Shown here: positions 54,147 through 64,000 of the stretch, piece after piece
How positions within the stretch are numbered: position 1 is the stretch's first letter
How the letters are laid out: each line of letters opens with the position of its first letter
From: Fistularia commersonii
Lineage: Eukaryota > Chordata > Actinopteri > Syngnathiformes > Fistulariidae
Reading direction: 5' to 3'
DNA length: 64,000 bases
NCBI GenBank assembly: GCA_037954325.1
Contig: JBBMNZ010000016.1
Location: 2,642,001-2,706,000, forward strand
The notes under the pieces: generated by a model
What the model was told of the DNA's origin: nothing
Seen by the model: the letters and a program-made list of their open reading frames with translations, nothing else
The model's database searches: none
Program-made: the position numbers and the translations under genes

Positions 54147-54296
54147 CTGCCAAGGAAGAGTAAAGGCGGTGCATATTTTGTGGATATAGTCAAGGAGGAC
54201 ATATAATAAATTGGTGAAACAAAGAAACTTGCAGAGGACAGGGAATGAGGTGAAAACACATGGTGGTGACACCTTGATCGGGGAAAAAAGAAGCAG
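54147..54296 (+). mobile_element. RTE-like LINE 3'-end fragment, second subfamily
   Basis: gtggatatagtcaaggagga, then cagaggacagggaatgagg and ggtggtgacaccttgatcgg follow the order of the C-terminal coding region and GGCGACCCC terminus of fish RTE elements, but with more divergence than the copies at 11-36 kb. No tail. Confidence 0.5.
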
Positions 54297-54299
54297 GAT

Positions 54300-57200
54300 A
54301 AGTGTATATAACTTGAGAATACTGGAATAGTTAAGATCCTTACGTTTTCTCTTTTGTGTAACAGTAAGGGAATCACAACACAATACTCAAAAATAAAAAA
54401 AAACAGATGTACTTAATATTTAATATTTGTCTCATCTTGGGTTAATGACACTTTTGATAAAATTACACCATTTTTTTTTTTTTTTAATTTATTTCCTCGC
54501 CCCTTGAGTTGAATGTGAAAAGTAAAACCAGGCATAACCTTTTTTTTTTTTTTTTAATTTTTGGAAAAAAGTAGTGCCTCAGCAGGAGGTACTACTTATC
54601 AAAATCCATCTTTGGTCGATGCCGGTTCTCCTCCCACTGCGATGGTACCGTTACCTCCCTCTCCGGTGATGTCACTGGATGTCAAGCATCCTCACAATAC
54701 ACAGGGAGACATCAGTGCAAGTTGGGCCGTTCCGGCTTGTAATAGGAAGAATAACAATCATTCTCCCTTAAGAATCACCGTAAAATAAAAGGAAAACACC
54801 AAGTATTGAACTATTTTTCTTCCCGTTTCCGTTTGGAGGCGACTCTGCTAGTGGGGGACTGACTTGGCATTAACCCGAGGACGTAAGGCAGGATAAAGAC
54901 AGCGCCTTCACCGAGTGAAAAACGACACTGCAAAGGAAGGTTGGTTTTTTTTTTGTTATTCCGTTATTGGGCTTTTTTGTTTTTTTACCCTTCAAATTCG
55001 GACTGTTTTTATTTTTTTGAGCGTTAAATATGCCTGGAGAAGACGGGCACCGGGTGCGGCCATTGAAGAGGCTGCCGCTGATGTTTGAACGACAGTAGTT
55101 GCATGGCAGCATATTTTTTTTAAATCTGTTCCCCCTCACCTTTTTATTTTCTTATGCAAAAAAACACATTTTTTCCAATTTTCTATTTTATCATAATAAT
55201 AATAGCATTACTGGAATAAAGTCCTGTGGGTCGGTGATAAATAAAAGATGTAACATTTAAAATAAGCACGTCTGTGCCACAGACTGACTGTTGTTTAAGC
55301 AATATTGATACCTTTTTTGGCCAAAGATTGACATTTCCATTTGATTTTCTTTTTTATAAATAAAAAGGTAGCATTGCGTAGCTCTGTCGTCATCCTATGG
55401 GGCACAGAAGCTTCTTAAGGTGAAATTACGTTAGCCTTTGTAACAAGGAAAATGGTATCCGCCCAGTTGAGCTGCAATCAGGAGTGATTGGATTGTTTGT
55501 ACAGATTATAATAAATGACTGAAGTTGGGAAGAAAAAGAAAAAAAAATGTCCAAAATTAGATTCAAAGTGATTTTACACTGATTAAATATGTGTAGTGAT
55601 TAATGAAGCTATCCTAAAAAGCGTGGCAGTAAACCTATGGGTTGTTGGTGTTGTATTAACAAAACAAAAAAAAAACTTTAACTCAAGTATTAACTGTATT
55701 TCATAATTCAAAAGGTATGAGTGCGTATTTGTGTCATCCTCGTAAATGTCACAGCAAGGAAAGGTGGAAAACAATAGGTTGTAATAAAGAAAAATGATGT
55801 CCGTCTATCTGAGCTGCATAATCAGATAATTGGATTGCATGATCAGACTGTGGATATAATGTTATTTAAGGGAGAAAAAAATGATATGTCCTTACGAAAT
55901 ACTGTATGTTTTAAATTAGGGACATAATGGTATTTCAAAATATGTTTGTTTTTGTTTTGTTCTATTAATTTTATATTAGAACCATATAAGGATTTCATTG
56001 GTTTTGTTTTCTATTTATCCATAACTGAGATTAGAAAAGGTTTTATCATCGTTACAGTCAAATAAATTAGGTTATGTATCTGGTTATGAATTAACATATT
56101 AAAAATTAATAAATGAATCACAAGTGAATGGGTATAGGTTTTAGCTGTCCATGATAGATTGAAAAATAGGATGACACAGCATATTTATAACTATTTTGAC
56201 AGACACTCAGATTACTCTTAGCAGAGATGATGTTATCACAAATTTGGGTATTAACATGAAAACAAACAATTTAATCTTAATTAAAAACAGTTCTGAAACA
56301 TGATAATGGGAAGCGGTGTTAAAATAATATTCAATCTCACTTTGACCTGTGCTCGTGAAATATGGCACATATTATCGATTATGTTCTCAGAAGTATATCT
56401 AGATTGAAACAATACATTCCTCTAACTTGACCAACGAGAAAGATAAATATGTATGTATGTGTTTGCGTGTATGTGAGAAAGTGTGTGTGTGTGTTTATTA
56501 ATATATGTATTTTCTCGATTTTTTTTTATTTTTTTTTTTCAAGTTTTCAAGTTTGTTTGTAGCTGTAGGTTTGAAGGGGCTTTTCATGAAACTGTGTTGC
56601 TGAATAGGGCCAAGCCCTGGATTTGTGACAGGTTTCAGTGCCATTGTAATCCTGGGAAATGGCCAGACATTTAGCTGCTGCTGCATTTCTTTTGTTGCTG
56701 CCGGCTTTATTTTCCATCTTTTTTGGCTGTAGCTGACCATGCATCGTCTTTTCATGTTACAGCCACACAATTCGGCCCTTGGATTTATGGGGATAAATTC
56801 ATCCGTAAGATTTAATATTTTTCCCATTACATTTTTTGAAAGACAGGCATATTGAAATAAAAATCACTTCAGATCTGGGAAGAAGGGAAATATAGTTTGT
56901 AATTCAATGCTGTCATATCATCAATTTAGTCTGTTTTGAACATGTTATATTGAATACTATAAGAATAAAGACATCAATTTCCTGATTGGTCATTTCATGA
57001 TGATTATCTTGTACTTGCTCTCTCCAAGCTGACTCATTTTATGATTTAGTGATGCTTTTTAAGGCATTTCTCTCAGCCCTTTCCCTGTTTTTGTGATTTT
57101 TGGGCAAACATTTAGTTTTTCTTGTGATTTTCGCAAAAATTAACAGGACATCCTGAGGAATTAATGTGAAAAAAATCAATCAAACCATGCCGTTTCAGTG

Positions 57201-57305
57201 GTATCAGTGAATCAAACCACAGTTTTACAATGCCTTTTCTTAAGAATTGCAACTTTCATACTTTATTTGAAATATTCATTAATTTATTTTTCAATTACTT
57301 TACAG
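54300..57305. other. region upstream of the KIF1 coding exon
   Basis: Mostly AT-rich DNA with T- and A-runs. A less AT-rich patch at about 54,600-54,930 and 55,020-55,100 could contain an untranslated first exon of the kinesin gene, but no element proves it. No protein-coding exon is recognised. Confidence 0.35.
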
Positions 57306-57440
57306 ACCCGCACATCCTATACCTGGACAGCATCATGTCAGGTGCCTCTGTGAAGGTGGCAGTACGTGTCCGCCCCTTCAATTCAAGGGAACTTGGAAAG
57401 GAAAGCAAATGTATAATTCAGATGTCCGGAAACACGACCA
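57306..57440 (+). CDS. kif1b: KIF1-type kinesin, first coding exon, partial
   Basis: An exon bounded by ctttacag and gtaagt. After 29 untranslated bases, the ATG at 57,335 opens MSGASVKVAVRVRPFNSREL, continuing GKESKCIIQMSGNTT and ending in phase 1. This is the invariant start of the kinesin-3 motor domain (first beta strand, VAVRVRPFNSRE). The N-terminus MSGAS points to KIF1B rather than KIF1A or KIF1C, which begin MAGAS, though fish paralogues blur this. The exon boundary in the NTT region matches the expected position. The next exon (with the SYWSH and P-loop segments) is not in the window, so the following intron is at least 6.5 kb. KIF1 motors carry synaptic vesicle precursors or mitochondria toward microtubule plus ends. 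Confidence 0.88.
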
Positions 57441-59055
57441 GTAAGTATTATGATCCCAGCGGTTTTGCTGGGAAAATGCAGCCCTCGTTGCCAAGAGTAA
57501 AAAAGGACAGTACACATTTACTGTATGTGTATGAAGCCAAGCCAAAATTTTTATCTTTTTGAATTCAGGCTTAGATGAATTCAAAAACACTTACACATCC
57601 AAAAAAAAGAATCTATCAGCAGTCATACATATCTTAAACCAATGTAGTTTTTCTTCTGAACTCAGATCTTCCTATATGACTATGCCGATCTAATACACAT
57701 ATTCCAAAATTTGAAAGTTACTGATAATTTATTAAATCGTAGTCAGCTTTAGCTGTCTTATTTGTCTTGTTTTATCTGTTTGAAGGAAAATGCAAATGTC
57801 TTTAAAATTGTCCCTTGAGCCGAGTTATCAAGCAGAGACATTTATCAAGCTTAAATAACCTTCTAACTTTTTCATTTGACCTGTGTTAAATGATCTTTTG
57901 CAAACTTGACCCGGTATTTTCATATATGTGACAACCTAGATGTACAAACCCACGGTCTTGTATTAGCAAAAGCCTTTGGAAGAAACATAAGTTTGATTAC
58001 AATTTAATTTGTTGACCACTTTTAGTTGCTTATACGTATTGTGTAGCATATCATGCATTGCTTTAGAATACGTAATGCAAGTTAGGTCTTTAGTTGAGAG
58101 CAGACTGGAAAGATACCTGATACCTTGACAAGTCTGTCAAGTAAGCTAAAACCATTAGTTAATTATATATGTGGCTTTGTGAAATATTTACTGTTTGACC
58201 TAATTAAGCTGCCCCTTTCTTCCCTATGTTAAGGGAAATAAACCAACAACCTGATTGGCATTTGCAAATGTGCCCTCTGATTTTGTTGTGACATTTTTAA
58301 CATGACTATTAAACTTCAACTTAAAAAAATCCCTTTCTCTCTGAATGTTTAGATTGTCAGCACTGTCATTTATGGCACTTTCCAATTGAAATACACCGTC
58401 ATGGTTATACATGGAGAGTTACTGAAGTCACCCTCACTGGACATACATAATTGCTTTATTACATGTAAAAGACCTTTCTAAATTGAATTGATACAAAACA
58501 GATACATTCAATTTAAAATGGCTCACAGGAAAATAAGTATGGGGATAAGATATGTAGCAAATGTTTATCTTAAATGTGAAAACTCAAGGAAGAGAATTAT
58601 TTAAATAAAAGCAGTCAACACTGATATTGTTCCTCATGATATATTTGTATTGTAACTCATTTAAATGCAAAACAACAGGGCTCTTACATACTTTGTAAGT
58701 ATGTAGGAGACCTTTTAGTCGGCTTCAAATGTTGACCACTTTAAGACTGAACTGCAGGCTTCTCTCCAACAGCTTGCAAAGCGCCTATATTTGCATATTA
58801 TTAAGCAACTGCCAAGACTTGGCTGCCAGTTACCACAAGATTGTTGGGCTTTCCTAACATGTTGGATCTCACCTTCAGCAGTTGACAGAATGTATTTGGC
58901 TCAAAGGTGGAGAGTTTTGATTATCCCTAGTTTGTGGTCAAGGGGGTGGTATGAGTCAAATAAGTACTTAACAATGCCCATTGGTCTGTGCATCTTTAGA
59001 GGAGGAAATGCATTTATTGCCACTTACAGTTATACATAGAGCATACATACATATA
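57441..59055 (+). other. KIF1 first intron, left part
   Basis: AT-rich sequence in which I recognise neither a further exon nor a transposon. Confidence 0.4.
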
Positions 59056-59059
59056 TTCA

Positions 59060-59240
59060 ACATCAGTGAAATTTGACCTCTGCATTTAACCCATTATGGA
59101 TGGGCCATGAGCAGAAAGCAGTTAATGAACAGCACCAGGGAAGCAGTTAGGGGTTCATTGTCTTGCTCAACATCAGGAGGAACCGGGAATCAAACCAGGA
59201 ATGGTCGGTTCCAAGGCTCTAATCGCCTGTGCAGGTCTAG
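59060..59240 (-). mobile_element. tRNA-type SINE, family A, copy 3
   Basis: On the minus strand: GGAACCGACCATTCCTGGTT, TTCCCGGTTCCTCCTGATG-like box-B region, TTGAGCAAGACAATGAACCC and GGGTTAAATGCAGAGG. It is the reverse-orientation relative of the copies at 7,621 and 50,950. Confidence 0.7.
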
Positions 59241-59979
59241 TCTTCTGTCTTGTTGAATGTGCAGCAGTCCAACAAAGCAAGTTTGTCATCTGCCAACTGT
59301 CATCTGATGTGGGTGTCGATCATATTGCAGTGTGCCATGAAATCTTCCGCCGCTTTCTTCTTGATCTCGACCCATGTGTTGTACATAGATTTGAAACCAG
59401 TGGCGAGGTGGTGCGCCCTTGAATTCTTGTGTCTATGCATATTTGGTCACATAGTTTCAATTCAAATTGAAATCCTTAGCAGTGATTTGTGAACCAGAAA
59501 CTTCAGCAAGCTGCTTTACCTTTAATTTCTGCAAATATATTTTAAGCTTATGTCTTGTTAAAAATGTTTTTCTGTTAGTTGACATTGTAAAAGATACTCC
59601 TATAGTAAAAATCACTGTAGTGATATATTTCAAATATACGTATGCCTATGTATACATGTTTTAATGAACATATTGTGCACAAGATATAGATAGGTAAACA
59701 TATTTCTGAGTGCGTAGTTGAGCTTGATGGAGTGGAAGTAGAATGGTTATTCCCTTTTGAAAGCTGGGCTGTGCTTGACAGTTCAGACCTGTGCTTTACT
59801 ATAAACGCTATTTCGAAATAGAACATCCCTCAACATCCAGTGCCATCATTATTCAGTAATCAAGGAATTCAATTTTCTTTATCAACTATTTTTCAGGACA
59901 TAAAGACTTTCAAGACCTCACAAGTTCATCTGCATGGCAAAACTAATGTTAGATCTGAGCTTCTGTTTCATGCTATCAG

Positions 59980-62900
59980 AATCAGCATCAGAGAAACTTT
60001 ATTTTTTTCCTGAGGGGCTATTGGCAGGCAAATGGGGTAGCATAGCATCCTAGCATAGCTGCCCCAACATCTATAAATATAGAAAATAAAGGTAAATGAA
60101 AATAAAATAGGATAAAGTTGAGGTCAAAAGTAAGTCAAAGTGAAAAATAAGTGGAGTAAACTCCAACATTTACAAATGTTGGAGTTTGTTGGCTGCACAT
60201 CTGTACAAATGGCCGTATTTCTATAAAAAACTACATTTGTGCAAAGGGCAGAAGAAAGACTGTACATCTGTGTGATGCGATTTGAATTTATACGATAAAT
60301 ATAGCATGGACAGATCTATACTTAGGAGGGGTGGCGAGGGGGGTTTCCATAGCTGCTAGGAGTTGAGGAGCTTGGAAACCTTTGGGGATAAATATTGCTC
60401 TCAAGGTTTTGCAGCTGGGCCAGTAGAGTTTGTGACTTGAGGTGAGCCACTCAAAAATGAAGGCAGGTAGGGCGGATCCTAAAGCATTCTTTTGGCTGTC
60501 CTTATGGTTTGTTGGTCGTGGAGGTTGATTTTAGAGTAGACCTTGGTGATGCACTCTAGGGAGTTCCTGTCCTGCAGGGTATTTGAGCAAAACCAGCTGG
60601 TGAAGGAGGTCATTATACTCTAGATAAAAGAGTAATAAAACTTGGTAAGGATGGTACTGCTCACATTAAATGACCTCAGTTTCCTGAGCAAGTACTGCCA
60701 CCTGTGACGTTTCCTGAGGATCTTCTTAGTGTTCGAGGAGAACCTCAGATGGTTGTCAAAGACGGTGCCCTTCAATGTTTCTACTGGTTCTCCTGGATGG
60801 TGGTAGTGACTGCCACAGCCAGCAGCCTCTGTCTGCTGGAGAAGGTAACTACCATATCCTTGGTTTTTCTCACAATCAGCTTGAGGTAGGAGAACTCGTA
60901 CCAGTGCGCAAAGTTCGGGAGGGCTCAACCATGGTGGAGTGAGGGAGCAGACAGTAAGAAGAGTCATGAAACATGGGGCGTGATGGTAAACTATCCATTG
61001 TGCCAATAAATGATAACCATATGAGGATTGCCTTGATGTTGAGAGTTGTGTAAGAGTTGTAGCTGAATTAGTGAGCGGGTCATGTTGAGGCTCTTTCAGT
61101 CCAGCAAGGGTCCTTCCACATGATCCATATCCACACTGCTTCTTTTGGCTGATTCAGAGACTGATTTAAATGTTGGTCGCAGAGCCTGTCCATGGATGCC
61201 AAGGTCTTTCATTAGCAGCCTGATAGCGGCAGAAGCCACGAAACCTCTGCATCCCACTTCTACCTGACAGATTTTTGCAATTTCTCCTTGTTGTTGTGTA
61301 TCTGCTGCCAGTTTCCTGTGCTCGTAAGCCTCTTCTGTTGAGCTTTCCCATGGGACTGTGACTTCTGTGATGTAAACAGACTTCAGTGATGGAGGCCAGA
61401 GTACCTAGTCTGATCTAAGGCAGGTGGCTGCGAAGGCAGAAAGATGGCTTACTGGTCAATATCAACTAGTATCTTCTAGTCCTGGGCCATGGCTAGCTCT
61501 CCAGCTTTTGGTTTGGTAAGGAGATGGTTGCGCTTTTTCTGTCCCTCTCGGATGAAGGTTGAGCTTGTGATAGAATTGGTTGCTGGAGTGAGGAGTTGGT
61601 GGTACTCCACTTGCTCTCAATAACTGCTCCCATACTCTTGAGGACCTGTTTGTGCCTCCAGGTGTAACAGTCTTGTGTAAGGCTGGTCTTATACAAATGG
61701 TCAAGATATGTTCGAGTGTTGCTGGAGTTGGGCAAAGGGCACAGGTTGTGTCTTTGCCATACCACCGGTGAAGGTTTTTTTGGAGATGAGCACATCATAG
61801 GTGGCTCTGACGATAAAGCGGATGTTGCTTGCCTCCTGGCTGGTCTGACAACCAAGAACAGGATGACAGTGTCACCAGTGATCTTCACCAGCTGGCAGTC
61901 TTGTTGGGCGGACAAGCACCCTCTGGGATCTGTTGTTGAGGAAGCTGATGATCCATCGGATGTGTTTGTGGTTGAGGTAGAAACAAGTGATCAGCTTCTG
62001 AGCCAGTACGTAGGGTTGCAGGGTGTTGAAAGCTGAGGAGTCTGCAAAAAGGGGCCTGATGTGTTATGGGGGTTTCAAGTGTCCAAGGATTGAGTTGCTA
62101 ATCAAGATTTTAGCATCATCCACTCCTCTGCATGCCGAATGAGCGAATTGGAGAGGATCAAGGGGTTCAGTTACTCTGATGTGAGTTTTTACAATTCTCT
62201 CCCAAGGCTTTCATCACCAGAGAGGTGAGAACTACAGGCGTGAGGTTTTTTGGGGCTTTTGTGATACCCTTTTTTGGGACAGGAGTCACTGTCGCAGGGC
62301 TTCCACATCTGGGGCACTGTGCTGCAGGATAGGGAGTTTTGGAAAACAAGATCAACTACTCCGCAGATCCTGTCTTGTCCAGACGCTGCGTATAACTTAG
62401 TTCTTCGAAGGGCTTTCACTTCCTCCTCTGAGTTGAAAGCCAGGGCAGTGCTGTCTGGTTTGAGTGTGGAGGCTAATGTTGGTAGTTGTTCTCATTTTCA
62501 AACTGTGTGACGAAAGAGTTGAAGTCATTGGGGAGTGATGTTGAGGTGCTTCCTGAAATCTGAATGGGTAAACAGTGTTCACTGAAGCCATGGTCTCAAT
62601 CCCCTGCCAAGCTGAGCTGGCTTCTTAGGTCCCCTTGTGTAAAGGTTCACTCCACCTTGTTCTTGTATTTCAGCTTGGCAGCTTTTTTTAGCATGTTTGA
62701 CCCCCTTATTAACCTCCTACTTCTCAGCCTAAGAGCCAGTAAAGAAGAATATTTTTTTCTTATGTAGAATCTCCTTTAGCTCTTTAGTCACCCAAGATTG
62801 TTTCCAAAATGATGACTTTTTTAACAGGGATAACACAATCTACACAGAAGGAGATACAAGGATATAAGACTATGACAGTCTGTGGATTCAAAGAACCTGG

Positions 62901-63900
62901 AGCCTATCATTGCTATCAGCCGTCCACTGCTTGATGTTTTTTTTGTTTGTTGTTGTTTTGCATGCTTTTCTTATCAATGGTGAGAAGGCAGGAGCATTTA
63001 GAATAGAATGGTGATTGGCAGAGCCAATGGGTGGAGGGCAGCTTTGTAAGCATTGGGGACAGATCCGTAACATTTGTCCAGTGTTTTCCTCAGACGGGTG
63101 TTACACTTGACATACTCTTGGAATCCTTTTAGAGCTTTGTCCAGTGAGCAGTGAAATCACCCATGATGAATTTGGGGTGGCCTAGCGAGATCTGCTCAAG
63201 TCTGTATAGTGTGTGTGTGATGTGTTCAAAGACTTGGGATGCATTTGCTTTGGAATGGAAGAATACTAGAATAAGGGAGAATCATAGGAATCTGGGAAGA
63301 TAGATGGGTCACAGGGAGACACCTAGGAGCTCAATGTCTGATTTGCATAGCGTCTCCTTGACGACTGCCTTACGCCACTGGGGGGTTTACATAGAGGCAG
63401 ATCCCCTAGCTATGATGTTTCCTCGTCCGTTCAGTGACCCGTTGTAGCCTTATAGGAAAACCGAAACCATCTGTATGAAATAAATTGTCATTATCGTCCT
63501 CATTGTATTACCATGATTCTGTGAAGGCAAGGATTATGGCAGTCTGGAATTCAGGCATATGATTTATATCAGTAGGTGCAAGGTGTGACACAGTTTGTAG
63601 AGGGGTGCTTAATATCTCCTTCTGGAGTGGGTCTTGGACTGCAGTACTGTGGGACTGGAGAGGAAGGTGGAGCAGATGCTCTCTGGAGTATTTGATCCTC
63701 TGCCGTCTGGCAGGCCGAATCCCTCAGTGAAGCAGTGCTGGTGTTCCAGGCTGGACAGCAGGATAAAAGTAGCCAAATGGGTGCTGTGTATTTCCCATGT
63801 TATGGTGAGGTTGGCAGGGACCCCTGAGCTGTGGACTGTTATCGCTTGGGCACCTAATGAAGTCTTTGTTAGCATTAGCCCACTGTCAGCCAGTTGTTAG
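59980..63900 (-). mobile_element. long decayed LINE in the KIF1 intron
   Basis: Minus-strand order from right to left: endonuclease end and linker at about 63,130-62,880 (YVKCNTRLRKTLDKCYG, VPNAYKAALHP, ANHHSILNAPAF, KQWTADSNDRLQVL), a reverse transcriptase start at about 62,420-62,170 (RICGVVDLVFQNSLSCSTVP, then VPKKGITKAPKNLTPVVLTS and LVMKALGE), RT remnants to about 61,500, and a 3' UTR ending near 59,980 with cctgaggggctatt and an AATAAAG-type terminus. It could be near full length (3.9 kb), but every domain is interrupted. It belongs to the LINE group with the endonuclease-RT linker SANHH-type motif found widely in fish; I place it in the Jockey superclade tentatively. Confidence 0.65.
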
Positions 63901-64000
63901 CCCATTGAAAAAATATGGCTACTGCAGCAAGGGATGAGGAGCATGGTGATGCACCAGAGGAGGAGTGGTATAAAAAGATGATAGACCCTCTGAAACGTGT

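Noticed and set aside
54561..54788. 75-codon open frame rich in Pro and Ser
   Set aside because: It has no recognisable homology or splice context, and short frames of this size are expected by chance in a GC-richer patch.
57441..64000. Search for the second KIF1 motor exon
   Set aside because: No sequence encoding the SFSFDYSYWSH or GQTGAGKS region was found on the plus strand.

Overview
This is a vertebrate nuclear window, almost certainly from a ray-finned (teleost) fish. The coding DNA is split into short exons with GT-AG introns. The recognisable proteins are vertebrate orthologues (UHMK1, FUT7, MTPAP, TTC39C, a KIF1-type kinesin). The repeats are typical of fish: RTE and Rex3-like LINEs, an L2-type 3' tail carrying the stem-loop motif known from eel UnaL2, Tc1 elements, hAT and Tigger remnants, and tRNA-type SINEs. 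There are no bacterial-style operons.

Layout. 1-3,050: last two coding exons of uhmk1 (+), with a broken Rex3-like LINE and a hAT-type MITE in the intron. 3,050-10,100: gene-poor, with a Ty3-type gag relic (PNMA-like), a CpG-rich promoter-like stretch without an assigned gene, the C-terminal end of a LINE (-), a tRNA-type SINE and a BEL/Pao gag relic (-). 10,115-11,146: fut7 (-), one uninterrupted 343-codon reading frame. 11,370-21,150: RTE LINE territory built around a three-level nest: an old RTE copy is split by a younger full-length RTE, which is itself split by a 5'-truncated Jockey-superclade LINE in the opposite orientation. 21,700-24,600: a decayed Ty3/gypsy element (-). 24,600-31,493: mtpap (-), nine coding exons totalling 1,659 bp with all phases fitting. 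31,500-37,300: hAT-type remnants and several RTE derivatives, including a 121-bp element made only of the RTE 5' end plus its triplet tail. 37,310-49,330: ttc39c (+), fourteen exons totalling 1,728 bp, with Tigger, Tc1 and LINE insertions in introns. 49,450-57,300: SINE and LINE fragments and AT-rich DNA. 57,306-57,440: first coding exon of a KIF1-type kinesin (+); the rest of the window is its intron, which holds a long decayed minus-strand LINE.

The five genes do not form a pathway: a splicing-factor-binding kinase, a Golgi fucosyltransferase, the mitochondrial poly(A) polymerase, a TPR protein and a kinesin. The coherent story in the window is that of the RTE family. At least nine pieces lie between 11.3 and 36.6 kb, ranging from a copy whose reading frame is open once the nested insertion is ignored, through internally deleted and chimeric copies, to a minimal 5'-end-plus-tail retroposon with a 13-bp target-site duplication. 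All coordinates, splice sites and family assignments come from reading the sequence; no database search was run.
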